64,000 nucleotides of DNA from an uncultured Clostridia bacterium (GCA_947629785.1 CANRFB010000001.1:124001-188000); one strand, 5' to 3'. Counted from the first letter of the stretch, positions 34,865 through 42,706 are shown. A program made the numbers and translations. The notes: a model not told the origin generated them from the letters alone.

Positions 34865-36699
34865 TCCTCCTGCGCCTCCGCTTCGTTTATCATAACGGTG
34901 CTGCCGTCCGTAATTGTGGAAGTGTCGGTAAGAACGTACATACCCTCTTTCAGTTCGCTTGAAATTACCTCAATTTCGTAATCGGTCTCCAGACCAACTT
35001 CAACGGGAATAAGCCGAGCCTTGTAAACGCCGTCCTCGTCTTTTTCGGCGATATAGACCGCATCGTTTCCGTCCTCGTCCGTGGTAAGCGCGTCATATGT
35101 AACGGTAAGCGCGCCGTCCTTTTTGCTGCTGATAATTTTCAGCTTTGCGCTCATTCCCGTAAGAATGCGTTCATCTTTGCTATCAATACTGACAACGATA
35201 GCATAGCTTGTTCCCTGTGCCGCCGCGGAAGAAGCAGGCGTTTTGGAAACTTCCGTGACCTTTCCGTCAAACTCCGTTTCGCCAAGGGCATCGCAGCATA
35301 TAACAACATCCATTCCCTCTTTAACGTAAGGAATATCATATTCTCCCACATATGCGGAAATTTCGGGCGAACTTACATCTTCAATAGTAAACAGCACGCC
35401 TGCGGCAGGAGCGCCCTCCTCCGCATTTACCATTGTTACAATGCCGTCGCATGGCGCGGTGACAACGGCGTATTCCAGCTTGTCTTTAAGATTTTCAAGC
35501 ATAATTACCTGAGTGTTGTTAAGTCCTGAGACTGTCCTTTGCTTTTCGGCGGCTTTTTTAAGTGAAGCAAGTTCCGATTCCGCCTGACGGACTGCAAGGT
35601 CGTAATTATCCTTAGCGGTTTTAAGAGCGTCCTCGCCATTTTTCACGGAAATTCCATAACTTTCGGAAGTATTTTCATTCTGTTTCTGCGTGTTTTCGTA
35701 AGCGGCAACTGCGTTGTCATAGGCAAGTTTTGCGCTGTCCATAGCGTTCTTTGCGCTGTCGCGTGCAGCTTCCAGTCTTTCAACGGCAGAATCAAATGTT
35801 GTCTGCTGCGCCTTTAACTGTTCTTCAAGGTTGTCCTTGTCGTATTTTTGCTGTATGGCTTCATATTCAGCCTTTGCAGTATTGTATTCTTCGGTTATCT
35901 TTTGTGCATATTCGGGAGCATATGCGCCGTCGCTGTACTTTTTCATTTCATCATATGCTTCTTTTGCTAAAGAATAAGCACCTGCGGCTTCGTTTAGTTC
36001 CTCATTCGGCTTGTGCTTGTCAACTATGTCCCAGAGCTTTTTTATTTCGTCAAGATTTTCCTTGATAACTTTCATGTCGGCGGAATAATTTTCGGGTTCA
36101 AGAGCTTTTACCGCGTCTTCATATGCTTTTACGGCGTTATCGTAATTCATCTTTGCGCTTTCAACGGAAGATTCCGCGGAACGTATTCCCGACGGCAAAG
36201 CCGTATCGTTCCCGAAAGTTTCCTGCCGCTTTGCTTCTTCAAGATTTTTCTCCGCCTGTTCAACGGCATTCTTTGCCGAAACAAGCGTATCGCCGTTTTC
36301 AAAGCTTTCAAGGGCATCGTTATAGCGCTGTTCCGCATCGGAAATATTATATTCGTTGGTAATTCCGCTGTTGTCTATCTCGGTTTCGGTCTGAAGTATC
36401 TGCTGCTGAAGTTCATCAGTATTTATGGTGCAAAGAATATCCCCTTTCTTCACCTCATCGCCGACTTTGACGTTTACCGAATCTATCTGATAGTTCAGCA
36501 TTGAGTAAACGTTTTTCTTTTCGGAACTTTTTATAGTGCCGTTTACCGAAATTTTATCTTCTAAAGATTTCTGCTCTATCCTGACCGTTTCGGCATAAGT
36601 GACCTGTGACGCGGACTGTCCGAGAGCGATAACTCCCGCGCCTATGGCTGCAATTCCCGCTGCTGCGACAACAGGAATAATGATTTTCTTTGCTTTCAT
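34861..36699 (-). CDS. HlyD/MacA-type membrane-fusion (adaptor) protein with long coiled coil
   Basis: 612 residues. An N-terminal anchor (IIIPVVAAAGIAAIGAGVIAL) precedes a first biotinyl-lipoyl half (NVKVGDEVKKGDILCTINTD, near 75-95). An extended coiled coil follows (about 100-400), then the second lipoyl half (VVTAPCDGIVTMVNAEEGAP) and beta-barrel domains. The coiled coil is roughly twice as long as in MacA, so the hairpin would reach far into the wall. It heads the efflux operon. Confidence 0.9.
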   Translation of the reverse strand: MKAKKIIIPVVAAAGIAAIGAGVIALGQSASQVTYAETVRIEQKSLEDKISVNGTIKSSEKKNVYSMLNYQIDSVNVKVGDEVKKGDILCTINTDELQQQILQTETEIDNSGITNEYNISDAEQRYNDALESFENGDTLVSAKNAVEQAEKNLEEAKRQETFGNDTALPSGIRSAESSVESAKMNYDNAVKAYEDAVKALEPENYSADMKVIKENLDEIKKLWDIVDKHKPNEELNEAAGAYSLAKEAYDEMKKYSDGAYAPEYAQKITEEYNTAKAEYEAIQQKYDKDNLEEQLKAQQTTFDSAVERLEAARDSAKNAMDSAKLAYDNAVAAYENTQKQNENTSESYGISVKNGEDALKTAKDNYDLAVRQAESELASLKKAAEKQRTVSGLNNTQVIMLENLKDKLEYAVVTAPCDGIVTMVNAEEGAPAAGVLFTIEDVSSPEISAYVGEYDIPYVKEGMDVVICCDALGETEFDGKVTEVSKTPASSAAAQGTSYAIVVSIDSKDERILTGMSAKLKIISSKKDGALTVTYDALTTDEDGNDAVYIAEKDEDGVYKARLIPVEVGLETDYEIEVISSELKEGMYVLTDTSTITDGSTVMINEAEAQEE

Positions 36700-36740
36700 A
36701 TTGATTATCCTTTCATGGAAATTTCTATATTATATATTAT

Positions 36741-36769
36741 ATAATATCATACAACATTTAACTTGTCAA
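36741..36769 (-). promoter_or_regulatory. Promoter of the MacAB-like operon
   Basis: Minus-strand TTGACA and TATTAT with a 17-bp spacer, about 40 bp before the adaptor start. Confidence 0.8.
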
Positions 36770-36791
36770 TAGTTTTCACAAAATTATCACA

Positions 36792-36813
36792 TTGTATTAC
36801 CCGCATAATACAA
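36792..36813. repeat. 8-bp inverted repeat upstream of the efflux promoter
   Basis: TTGTATTA and TAATACAA flank a CCCGCA spacer. It lies about 25 bp upstream of the -35 box, a position suited to an activator or repressor site. Confidence 0.5.
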
Positions 36814-36985
36814 TTATACAATCAGCATAACAATATGTCAATAGTAATTTCTGCACAAATATCCTATCTGAAATCGCAGATTTTACTGCAAATTAATTAT
36901 ACAGCATCTGAAAAGCAATTTCACGCGTTCAATATTACCGGACATTACAATTTTGTAAGGAACTATAACCTATACTACAGCAAAA

Positions 36986-37029
36986 CGGTTAAGAAATCGG
37001 TAAAGCAACCGGTAAAGATACGGTAAAAA
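36986..37029 (+). repeat. Iterated CGGTAAAG direct repeats
   Basis: Four head-to-tail units begin with CGGTTAAG or CGGTAAA at 36986, 36998, 37010 and 37021 (spacing 12, 12 and 11 bp). They lie 30 bp upstream of the -35 of the binding-protein gene. The rest of the 424-base gap from 36700 to 37123 holds only the two promoters and the inverted repeat. Confidence 0.65.
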
Positions 37030-37058
37030 TTTATTATCCGCATTTTTCGGCAAAACTA

Positions 37059-37087
37059 TTGTTTTTTCACAAAAGCTGTGCTATACT
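37059..37087 (+). promoter_or_regulatory. Promoter of the BtuF-like gene
   Basis: TTGTTT and TATACT with a 17-bp spacer. Confidence 0.55.
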
Positions 37088-37123
37088 TTATCTTGTATGA
37101 TGTTTACAAGAGGTGTGTTTATT

Positions 37124-38035
37124 TTGTATAAATTTGTAAAACCTGCTGCCGCACTGCTTGCAGCATTTATTATGTGCGGCTGTAACCGTATAGCCGAGGA
37201 AGCCCCCGTTCAGACTGAAATTACACAAGCCGCGGAAAAGCCCTACCCCATAACCGTAGGATCGCTTATCTTCAACGAACAGCCCCAGACCGCAGGTTCT
37301 CTCTCTCCTGCAATTACCGAAATGATATGCGAACTCGGATATTCCGAAAATCTTATCGGACGAAGCAGCTACTGCGATTTTCCCGAAAATATCTCCGAAA
37401 AAGCCGACCTTGGCTCTGCGGCAAATCCCGATGTGGACGCCGTTATCGCCGCCGCGCCGCAGCTGCTTATTTCCCAAAGCCCCATTGCAAAAAAAGATAT
37501 TGTCAAAATTGAAGAAGGCGGCACCCGCGTGATGATAATATCCGCTCCGAAATCAATCGAGCAGCTTTATAATCAGTATAAAGATATAGCCGCAGTTTTC
37601 GGCGGAAAACTCACCTGCTCCGAAGCCGCCGACAAAGCAATACGCCCCCTGAGCGACGCCCTGCGTAAAGCCGAAAATTCCATAGAAAGCTTTGTATATA
37701 TCATGTCCCCCGACCTTGCAGTCGCCACAAACGAAGATTTTGCAGGAAACTTCTTCTCCAAGTTCGGAGAAAACGCCGTTTCCGCTGCCGATAGTGACGA
37801 AGCGACCGTCCTTGACGCCGAACAGCTTGCAGAACTTTCCCCCCAGTGGCTGATAATGCCCGAATCGGTGGAAAGCGCCCTCCCCGACGAAGTAAAAGCC
37901 CTTGACGCCTATCAGGACGGAAAGGTCATAACCCTTGACGATGAAGCCCTTGAACGTATAGAACGCCCCACTTCGCGGCTGTCCGAAACCGTTTATGATA
38001 TTCTCGGACAGATAAACAGCATAAATAACGCCTGA
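37124..38035 (+). CDS. BtuF-like metal-chelate/cobalamin-binding lipoprotein
   Basis: About 303 residues. I place the start at the TTG at 37124, which has AGAGGTG upstream; the ATG at 37097 lacks a ribosome site and would weaken the signal peptide. The lipobox-like FIMCGC follows a hydrophobic core. The periplasmic-binding-protein fold of class III (single connecting helix) is seen in SLSPAITEMICELGYSENLIGRSSYCDFP and ADLGSAANPDVDAVIAAAPQLLI. These match cobalamin/siderophore binders. No permease or ATPase gene is adjacent, so it may serve a transporter encoded elsewhere. Confidence 0.8.
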   Translation: MYKFVKPAAALLAAFIMCGCNRIAEEAPVQTEITQAAEKPYPITVGSLIFNEQPQTAGSLSPAITEMICELGYSENLIGRSSYCDFPENISEKADLGSAANPDVDAVIAAAPQLLISQSPIAKKDIVKIEEGGTRVMIISAPKSIEQLYNQYKDIAAVFGGKLTCSEAADKAIRPLSDALRKAENSIESFVYIMSPDLAVATNEDFAGNFFSKFGENAVSAADSDEATVLDAEQLAELSPQWLIMPESVESALPDEVKALDAYQDGKVITLDDEALERIERPTSRLSETVYDILGQINSINNA

Positions 38036-38050
38036 GAAACCGCATACTTC

Positions 38051-38083
38051 AAAAGCCGTTCCCACATCGGAGAACGGCTTTTT
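38051..38083. terminator. Bidirectional terminator
   Basis: AAAAGCCGTT and AACGGCTTTT form the stem, between convergent genes. Confidence 0.8.
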
Positions 38084-38100
38084 ATTACGAAATTCAGCCT

Positions 38101-39705
38101 TTAATCATCGTTATCAGGTGTCGTCGGAACGGGAACAGCGGTCTTGTTTTCAAGTTCCTGCCCCAGAAGCGCGGGAAGTTCCATACCCGCCTGTTTGAAA
38201 ACTTCATTAAGCGGCGGAACGGACTTCATCATTCCCGAAATAAAATCCGCAGTGGCAGTGCTTCCGTCGGCGTTCTTGCCGCCGTCCCATACGGTAACTT
38301 TGTCTATCTTGATGTTCTTGATAGCGTCTACCTGAATCTTCATAAGGTCCTCAAGCTTGTCGGCAATTACCATCTTGACAGCGGAATCCGCGTCTCCCGC
38401 AGCGTCAACAAGCGCGCGCATACCCTCGGCTTGTTTCTGGAGAATTTCCATAGTGCCTTTTGCCTCGGCAGCCATTTTTGCATAAATTGCGTCCGCTTCG
38501 CCTCGCGCTTTGCGGCGGAGAACTTCCGCTTCGGCTTCTGCGGCGATCTCGGCTTTTTCCTTTTCGATCTGCGCTTTTACGATAACGTCCGCTTTCTGAG
38601 TTGCCATTTCCAGCTCGGCACGCTTATTTTCCGCTTCCTGCTGGGCAATATAAGCTTCTTCCTTTGCCTTTGCAGCCTGAACTGCTTCGGCGGTGATGGC
38701 AGTTTTGAGGGCTTCCGCTTCTTTTTCGCGGCGCTTTGCCTCTGACTGGGCAACAGCGATCTTTGCGTTGTTTTCACCCTCGATAGCGGAAGCGTTGGCG
38801 GCGGCGACTTGTATACGCTGATCTTTCATAGCGTTAGCCTGACCGATCTCACCGTCACGGCTTGTTTCCGCAACGGCAACTTTTGCATCGTTGGTAGCTT
38901 TCGCATCGGCTTCTGCTTCTTTCTGACGGCGGATAGCTTCCGACTGGGCGACTGCGATCTTCGCATCGTTTTCACCCTCGATGGCGGCAGCATTTGCGGC
39001 GGCGACTTGTATACGCTGATCTTTCTTGGCGTTGGCTTCACCGATTGCGCCGTCTCTGTCCTTTTCGGCAACGCTCTTCTTGGCGTCGTTTATAGCCTTT
39101 GCGGCGGCTTCTTTACCGAGAGCGTCTATGTAACCCGATTCGTCGTTGATGTCGGTAACATTTACGTTTATAAGCCGCAGACCGATCTTTTTAAGTTCGA
39201 TCTCAACGTTATTTGAAACTGCAACAAGGAATTTATCACGGTCGGTGTTTATTTCCTCAATGTCCATTGTAGCAATTACAAGGCGGAGTTGTCCGAAAAT
39301 AATATCCTTTGCAAGTTCCTGAATTTCCATCATTTTCAGACCGAGGAGACGTTCCGCGGCATTCTGCATGATACCCGGCTCGGTGGAAATTCCCACCGTA
39401 AATCTTGACGGAACGTCAACACGGATATTCTGCTTTGAAAGCGCGTTTTTCAGGTCAACGTTAATGGAAATAGGCGTCAGGTCAAGATACTGATAAGACT
39501 GGATAATAGGTACGATGAACGCCGCGCCGCCGTGGATACATTTCGCACTGCGAGCCTGACCGTTCTTATCGGTGCCGACCTTACCGTAAATTACCATTAC
39601 CTTGTCGGACGGACATTTTCTGTACCGTGACAGGATAGCCGCAACTGCCGCGAAAAGCACCACGACAATTACGCAGATTGCTATAAGGGTTTCGATGTGT
39701 TCCAT
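38101..39705 (-). CDS. Flotillin-like SPFH protein with internal 66-residue duplication
   Basis: 534 residues from the ATG at 39705, with GGGAGG upstream. An N-terminal membrane segment (LIAICVIVVVLFAAVAAIL) precedes the SPFH/band-7 domain (about 30-200: AFIVPIIQSYQYLDLTPISI, VDVPSRFTVGIS). An Ala/Glu/Lys coiled coil follows. Within it a 66-residue unit (IQVAAANAAAIEGENDAKIA) is repeated almost exactly (IQVAAANASAIEGENNAKIA), also visible as a 198-bp DNA repeat. Flotillins organise functional membrane microdomains, commonly with an NfeD partner. Here the NfeD gene is upstream in the same orientation. Confidence 0.9.
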   Translation of the reverse strand: MEHIETLIAICVIVVVLFAAVAAILSRYRKCPSDKVMVIYGKVGTDKNGQARSAKCIHGGAAFIVPIIQSYQYLDLTPISINVDLKNALSKQNIRVDVPSRFTVGISTEPGIMQNAAERLLGLKMMEIQELAKDIIFGQLRLVIATMDIEEINTDRDKFLVAVSNNVEIELKKIGLRLINVNVTDINDESGYIDALGKEAAAKAINDAKKSVAEKDRDGAIGEANAKKDQRIQVAAANAAAIEGENDAKIAVAQSEAIRRQKEAEADAKATNDAKVAVAETSRDGEIGQANAMKDQRIQVAAANASAIEGENNAKIAVAQSEAKRREKEAEALKTAITAEAVQAAKAKEEAYIAQQEAENKRAELEMATQKADVIVKAQIEKEKAEIAAEAEAEVLRRKARGEADAIYAKMAAEAKGTMEILQKQAEGMRALVDAAGDADSAVKMVIADKLEDLMKIQVDAIKNIKIDKVTVWDGGKNADGSTATADFISGMMKSVPPLNEVFKQAGMELPALLGQELENKTAVPVPTTPDNDD

Positions 39706-39762
39706 ATAAAGACCTCCCATTTATTTTAATTTTTTTTCAACATTGTTGACCCTATTAATAGT

Positions 39763-39938
39763 GTTGAGAGTTAAGAGTTGAGAGTTAAGATAACGTTTCA
39801 ATTTTATACTCTCAAATTAAAGAAAATAGCAATATTTTATCTGTTTATTTTCACAACGCATTAAGTGGTGAAAAGAACACTGACAGTTTATGTCAATAAC
39901 TCAACTCTTAACTCTTAACTCTCAACACTCAACTCTCT
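39763..39938. repeat. GAGTTAA-heptad inverted-repeat element, copy 2
   Basis: Left arm 39763-39790 (GAGAGTTAAGAGTTGAGAG type) and right arm 39899-39938 (complementary CTCAACTCTTAACTC type) flank a core of about 110 bp. It occupies the nfeD-flotillin gap (39706-39953) and can fold into a long hairpin in the mRNA. Confidence 0.8.
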
Positions 39939-39953
39939 CAAAGTTATGAAATT

Positions 39954-40640
39954 TCAATCTCTTTCCACAACGAGCGTTTCTCCGTTAAGGTCGGTAACGC
40001 GCACCTGCGTGCCTGTTTTCAGAACTTCACGGCTGTAGGAAACAGCTTCGCACTCCATGAACCGTCCCTGCAAAGTCAGAGTAACTTTCCCCTCGCCCTC
40101 ACCGTTGGGAGGAATGGGTATGTAGACCGTTGCGGCTTCGCCGATGGCGTTGCGGAAATCCACCGTGCCGTTTTCAACAAGTTTCCTGCTTAACTGGATA
40201 AGTTTTGCAATTCCGTACATGGCGAAAAATCCCGCGATTATTCCCAAAGGCAGACCGAGGAACGGCGGCATTCCGCCGCTTATCGCCGCTATGGAAACCC
40301 AGCCCGAAACTGCAAAGAACGCTACTATTCCCTGAACCGTGAAAAGTTTCAGCGGCGTAAAATCTCCGTGGACGTGAACATTCATATTCACATCGCCCTG
40401 CGGACAAACATCGCCGTTTACGTCCGTATCAAGTCCGTTCATGTCAATATCCGCACCGTCAAAATCGCCGTCAAAACCTCCGCCGTCCAGACCGCTGGTG
40501 TCGCTGATGTTTATATCTCCGTCATGCCCGAACCCCGATATTGAAAATATGGTCTGCAAAAGCAGAATAAGCGTTGACGGAACTGCAAAGCAATACAGCA
40601 CTTTCAATAAAGATGATAACGAACCCCACCATTCGGACAT
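39954..40640 (-). CDS. NfeD-like membrane protein
   Basis: 228 residues from the ATG at 40640, with AGAGGAGAG upstream; the longer frame crosses the promoter. An N-terminal TM helix is followed by an Asp/Gly-rich extracytoplasmic loop (GFDGDFDGADIDMNG) near 40-75, two or three TM helices (LFTVQGIVAFFAVSGWVSI), and a C-terminal OB-fold (DFRNAIGEAATVYIPIPPNG). NfeD proteins act with flotillins. The Asp-rich loop could bind divalent cations; this is inference. Confidence 0.85.
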   Translation of the reverse strand: MSEWWGSLSSLLKVLYCFAVPSTLILLLQTIFSISGFGHDGDINISDTSGLDGGGFDGDFDGADIDMNGLDTDVNGDVCPQGDVNMNVHVHGDFTPLKLFTVQGIVAFFAVSGWVSIAAISGGMPPFLGLPLGIIAGFFAMYGIAKLIQLSRKLVENGTVDFRNAIGEAATVYIPIPPNGEGEGKVTLTLQGRFMECEAVSYSREVLKTGTQVRVTDLNGETLVVERD

Positions 40641-40667
40641 AATAACTCTCCTCTCACGTTGGGTCAA

Positions 40668-40684
40668 TGTAAATGCCATTTACT
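40668..40684 (-). promoter_or_regulatory. Operator-like palindrome at the nfeD promoter
   Basis: AGTAAATGGCATTTACA on the minus strand begins 2 bp after the -10 box. It matches the sites at 40845-40861 and 40958-40974. Confidence 0.7.
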
Positions 40685-40686
40685 AC

Positions 40687-40715
40687 ATTATAAACCCGTA
40701 TTAAAATTTTGTCAA
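40687..40715 (-). promoter_or_regulatory. Promoter of nfeD-flotillin
   Basis: Minus-strand TTGACA and TATAAT with a 17-bp spacer. The -35 box lies inside the last codons of the miniprotein ORF. Confidence 0.85.
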
Positions 40716-40823
40716 GTACATTTTAACAAAAATCCAAAAAAAATTGCAAAACGGTGATAAAACCGCGTAAAATAAGCCCCAGACCCATATGAATGCTTCA
40801 AACGGGTCGCTAAAACAGCCCAT
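40701..40823 (-). CDS. 40-residue aromatic membrane miniprotein
   Basis: The ATG at 40823 (alternative in-frame ATG at 40832) has GGAGAGG upstream and encodes a hydrophobic peptide starting MGCFSDPFEAFIWVWGLF, with a second hydrophobic stretch (LSPFCNFFWIF) and a KMYLTKF end. It has five Trp/Tyr and many Phe residues, as expected for a membrane-inserted peptide. It has its own perfect promoter and operator and is divergent from the XRE gene. No family recognised. Membrane peptide, toxin-like peptide or NfeD/flotillin partner are all possible. Confidence 0.6.
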   Translation of the reverse strand: MGCFSDPFEAFIWVWGLFYAVLSPFCNFFWIFVKMYLTKF

Positions 40824-40844
40824 ACCCCTCATTCCTCTCCAAAA

Positions 40845-40861
40845 GGTAAATTTTATTTACT
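40845..40861 (-). promoter_or_regulatory. Operator-like palindrome at the miniprotein promoter
   Basis: AGTAAATAAAATTTACC on the minus strand, 6 bp after the -10 box; a dyad of AGTAAAT/ATTTACC. Confidence 0.7.
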
Positions 40862-40867
40862 AATCTG

Positions 40868-40896
40868 ATTATAGCGGAATATTCCCCGCTTGTCAA
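40868..40896 (-). promoter_or_regulatory. Promoter of the miniprotein
   Basis: Minus-strand TTGACA and TATAAT with a 17-bp spacer. Confidence 0.85.
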
Positions 40897-40926
40897 GGGG
40901 TTTTTAAAATATTTTTTATTTACCCC

Positions 40927-40955
40927 TTGCATTTTTACGGAAGATGTGATACAAT
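40927..40955 (+). promoter_or_regulatory. Promoter of the XRE regulator
   Basis: TTGCAT and TACAAT with a 17-bp spacer, divergent from the miniprotein promoter. Confidence 0.75.
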
Positions 40956-40957
40956 AT

Positions 40958-40974
40958 AGTAAATCAAATTTACC
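40958..40974 (+). promoter_or_regulatory. Operator-like palindrome at the XRE promoter
   Basis: AGTAAATCAAATTTACC starts 2 bp after the -10 box, covering the expected transcript start. It differs from the miniprotein operator at one base. Confidence 0.72.
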
Positions 40975-40993
40975 GAATAAAGGTGGGAACGCT

Positions 40994-41542
40994 GTGACAC
41001 CGGCTGAAAGAGGAAAAATTATCAAAGAAGCGCGCATTTCAAAAAAAATGTCCCAGAGCGAAGTTGCGGGGAATTTCATTACCCGAAATATGCTCAGTCA
41101 GATAGAAAGCGGGAAAGCCACGCCCTCGGTGAAAACTCTGGAATATCTCGCTTCGGTGCTGGATATCCCCGTTGCCGCGTACACTCAGGGCGATGAAGAA
41201 GAACCCGCGGTCATTTCCGGCGCGGAAAAGCTTGTGCGGGTCAAAATGCTTTTCCTTGAGGGAAGCTATTCCGAAGCACAGGAACTTATCGGGGAAAATG
41301 ACGAACACGGCGCGTTTTACGACGAACTGACGGCTATTTCCGCAAAGTGCTGCTATCATCTTGCGGAGTCGCTTTCGGAGGAAAACACCGTAAAAGCCGT
41401 CGAATACGCCAAGCAGGCGGCAGAACTTTCCGAGCGCGGAATTTACGCCGACAGACAACTTAAAACCGATTCCCTGAAACTCCTTAACATTCTTGCGGAA
41501 AAATTAAGCCGATACTACGCGGGACTTATTTCGGAAGTTTAG
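40994..41542 (+). CDS. XRE-family regulator with TPR-like C-terminal domain
   Basis: 182 residues from the GTG at 40994, with AAAGGTGGG upstream. The Cro/CI helix-turn-helix spans about residues 6-60 (EARISKKMSQSEVAGNFITR, MLSQIESGKATPSVKTLEYLA). The C-terminal 110 residues are helical hairpins with an LFLEGSYSEAQELI unit, similar to a short TPR set. It resembles RNPP-type regulators, but is much shorter than PlcR or Rgg. Likely a repressor of its own promoter, the divergent miniprotein and nfeD-flotillin, based on shared operators. Confidence 0.85.
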   Translation: MTPAERGKIIKEARISKKMSQSEVAGNFITRNMLSQIESGKATPSVKTLEYLASVLDIPVAAYTQGDEEEPAVISGAEKLVRVKMLFLEGSYSEAQELIGENDEHGAFYDELTAISAKCCYHLAESLSEENTVKAVEYAKQAAELSERGIYADRQLKTDSLKLLNILAEKLSRYYAGLISEV

Positions 41543-41544
41543 TA

Positions 41545-41573
41545 TTGACTTTCCTGAAAAAGTATGATATTAT
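41545..41573 (+). promoter_or_regulatory. Promoter of the four-TM membrane protein
   Basis: TTGACT and TATTAT with a 17-bp spacer, directly after the XRE stop; no copy of the 17-bp operator is seen here. Confidence 0.7.
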
Positions 41574-41614
41574 ATTAATATACTGATATATACTGCTAAA
41601 TTAGGGGAAATTTT

Positions 41615-42301
41615 ATGAAAGAGCCTATTATTTACAATGAGGAACAGCCTCTTGCCCACTACGAACGGGCTGGAAAGCTGAAAAATAAAGTTGACAAAGT
41701 TCTGAGAATGGGACTGGTAATTCCCATTGCGGCTTTTATTGTCGGTTCGCTGTGCGTGGCGTTTGACCCTGCTTTAATGGCTGCCATGGCGTTATTCGGC
41801 TTCATGTTCTGTTTATTGGCGTTTATCGGATGTTGGGCGCGATTTCCGAAAATGTGCTTATTCTCGATACCTCTGGGACTTGCCGCTTCTTTAACGGCGG
41901 AACTTTCCGGCTTGGATATTGCGCATATCGGAGCGTTTGCGTTTCTTGTCGCTTCGGGGCTTCAGATATTTGTAATAAACGCTTCTGCCGAGTTCCGGAA
42001 ACTGAAAGAACTTCCCGGATTCCCGTTTTTTGACCCCGCTCTGGACGACATTACCTTTGCGGCAAAGGACAGGTTAGGTTCGGATCAATATATAGATTCA
42101 AGTGAATTTCACACTGAATGCCCTGAAAGAATAAAATATGTTCCCATAGGCGATCCCTCGGACGAAATGGACGAACTTCCTACAGACGATGTGGAAATTC
42201 CCGAAATAAGACAGGAAGAAAAAGCCCCGCCCGACAAGGTCTGGGACGAATCCCCCAAGCCCAAAGAAAGCAGACTTTCCGACGACGAATTATTTGAATA
42301 A
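41615..42301 (+). CDS. Membrane protein with acidic cytosolic tail, unknown function
   Basis: 228 residues. Four TM helices lie between about 30 and 130 (LVIPIAAFIVGSLCVAF, AAMALFGFMFCLLAFIGCW and two more). An acidic, proline-rich tail ends DDELFE. It lies downstream of the XRE gene with its own promoter. No family recognised; the tail could be a binding platform. Confidence 0.65.
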   Translation: MKEPIIYNEEQPLAHYERAGKLKNKVDKVLRMGLVIPIAAFIVGSLCVAFDPALMAAMALFGFMFCLLAFIGCWARFPKMCLFSIPLGLAASLTAELSGLDIAHIGAFAFLVASGLQIFVINASAEFRKLKELPGFPFFDPALDDITFAAKDRLGSDQYIDSSEFHTECPERIKYVPIGDPSDEMDELPTDDVEIPEIRQEEKAPPDKVWDESPKPKESRLSDDELFE

Positions 42302-42380
42302 AAAGCAAGCGGCATTTTCCGATTCCGGAATATGCCGCATTTTTTGTGAAATAATATAAATGATAAAGGAGGTCAGATAA

Positions 42381-42488
42381 ATGAAAAAATTTGTAATCCC
42401 CGCCTGCATAACAGCAGCCGTCGGCGTTGCTGCCGCCGTAACAGCAGTAATAATTACAAGAAGAAATAACGATCAGGAGGTATTCTGA
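42381..42488 (+). CDS. 35-residue single-TM microprotein
   Basis: ATG at 42381 after AAAGGAGG; encodes a peptide with one Ala/Val-rich helix (ITAAVGVAAAVTAVIITRR) and a polar end. Its TGA overlaps the next ATG. Short length keeps confidence moderate, but the ribosome site and coupling are strong. Confidence 0.6.
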   Translation: MKKFVIPACITAAVGVAAAVTAVIITRRNNDQEVF

Positions 42489-42664
42489 TGGAAAAATCCG
42501 AAAAATCCAAGCTTTCACAAGCGGCGGAAAAATTTGCCGACGCCGTGGAGGACGGTTACAAAAAGGTAGAAAACGCCGCTGTCAACGGTTACAAAAAAGT
42601 TGAGAAAAGCGCTGTAAACGCCTGTAAAAAGGCGGAAAACAGTTTGTCCGACAAATTAGGCTAA
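42488..42664 (+). CDS. 58-residue amphipathic helical repeat microprotein
   Basis: Starts at the ATG overlapping the previous TGA, with AGGAGG upstream inside the first ORF. It carries three GYKKVENAAVN-like 11-residue units, giving an amphipathic helix rich in Lys, Ala and Val. The 11-residue period recalls membrane-surface helices of LEA or apolipoprotein type. Pairing with a TM microprotein suggests a membrane-associated two-piece unit. Terminator follows. Confidence 0.6.
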   Translation: MEKSEKSKLSQAAEKFADAVEDGYKKVENAAVNGYKKVEKSAVNACKKAENSLSDKLG

Positions 42665-42704
42665 AAAATGACCTGCGCTTCATTGTGAAACGCGGGTCAT
42701 TTTC
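42665..42704. terminator. Bidirectional terminator
   Basis: AAATGACC and GGTCATTT close a stem that includes GCG/CGC, between the microprotein genes and dnaJ. Confidence 0.75.
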
Positions 42705-42706
42705 CG

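Noticed and set aside
36763-37026. 87-codon plus-strand ORF in the gap before the BtuF-like gene
   Set aside because: No ribosome site, low-complexity product, and its end is simply the CGGTAAAG repeats.
40810-41079. 89-codon minus-strand frame overlapping the XRE start
   Set aside because: It crosses two promoters and the regulator start, and has no ribosome site; the 40-codon ORF in another frame fits the signals better.
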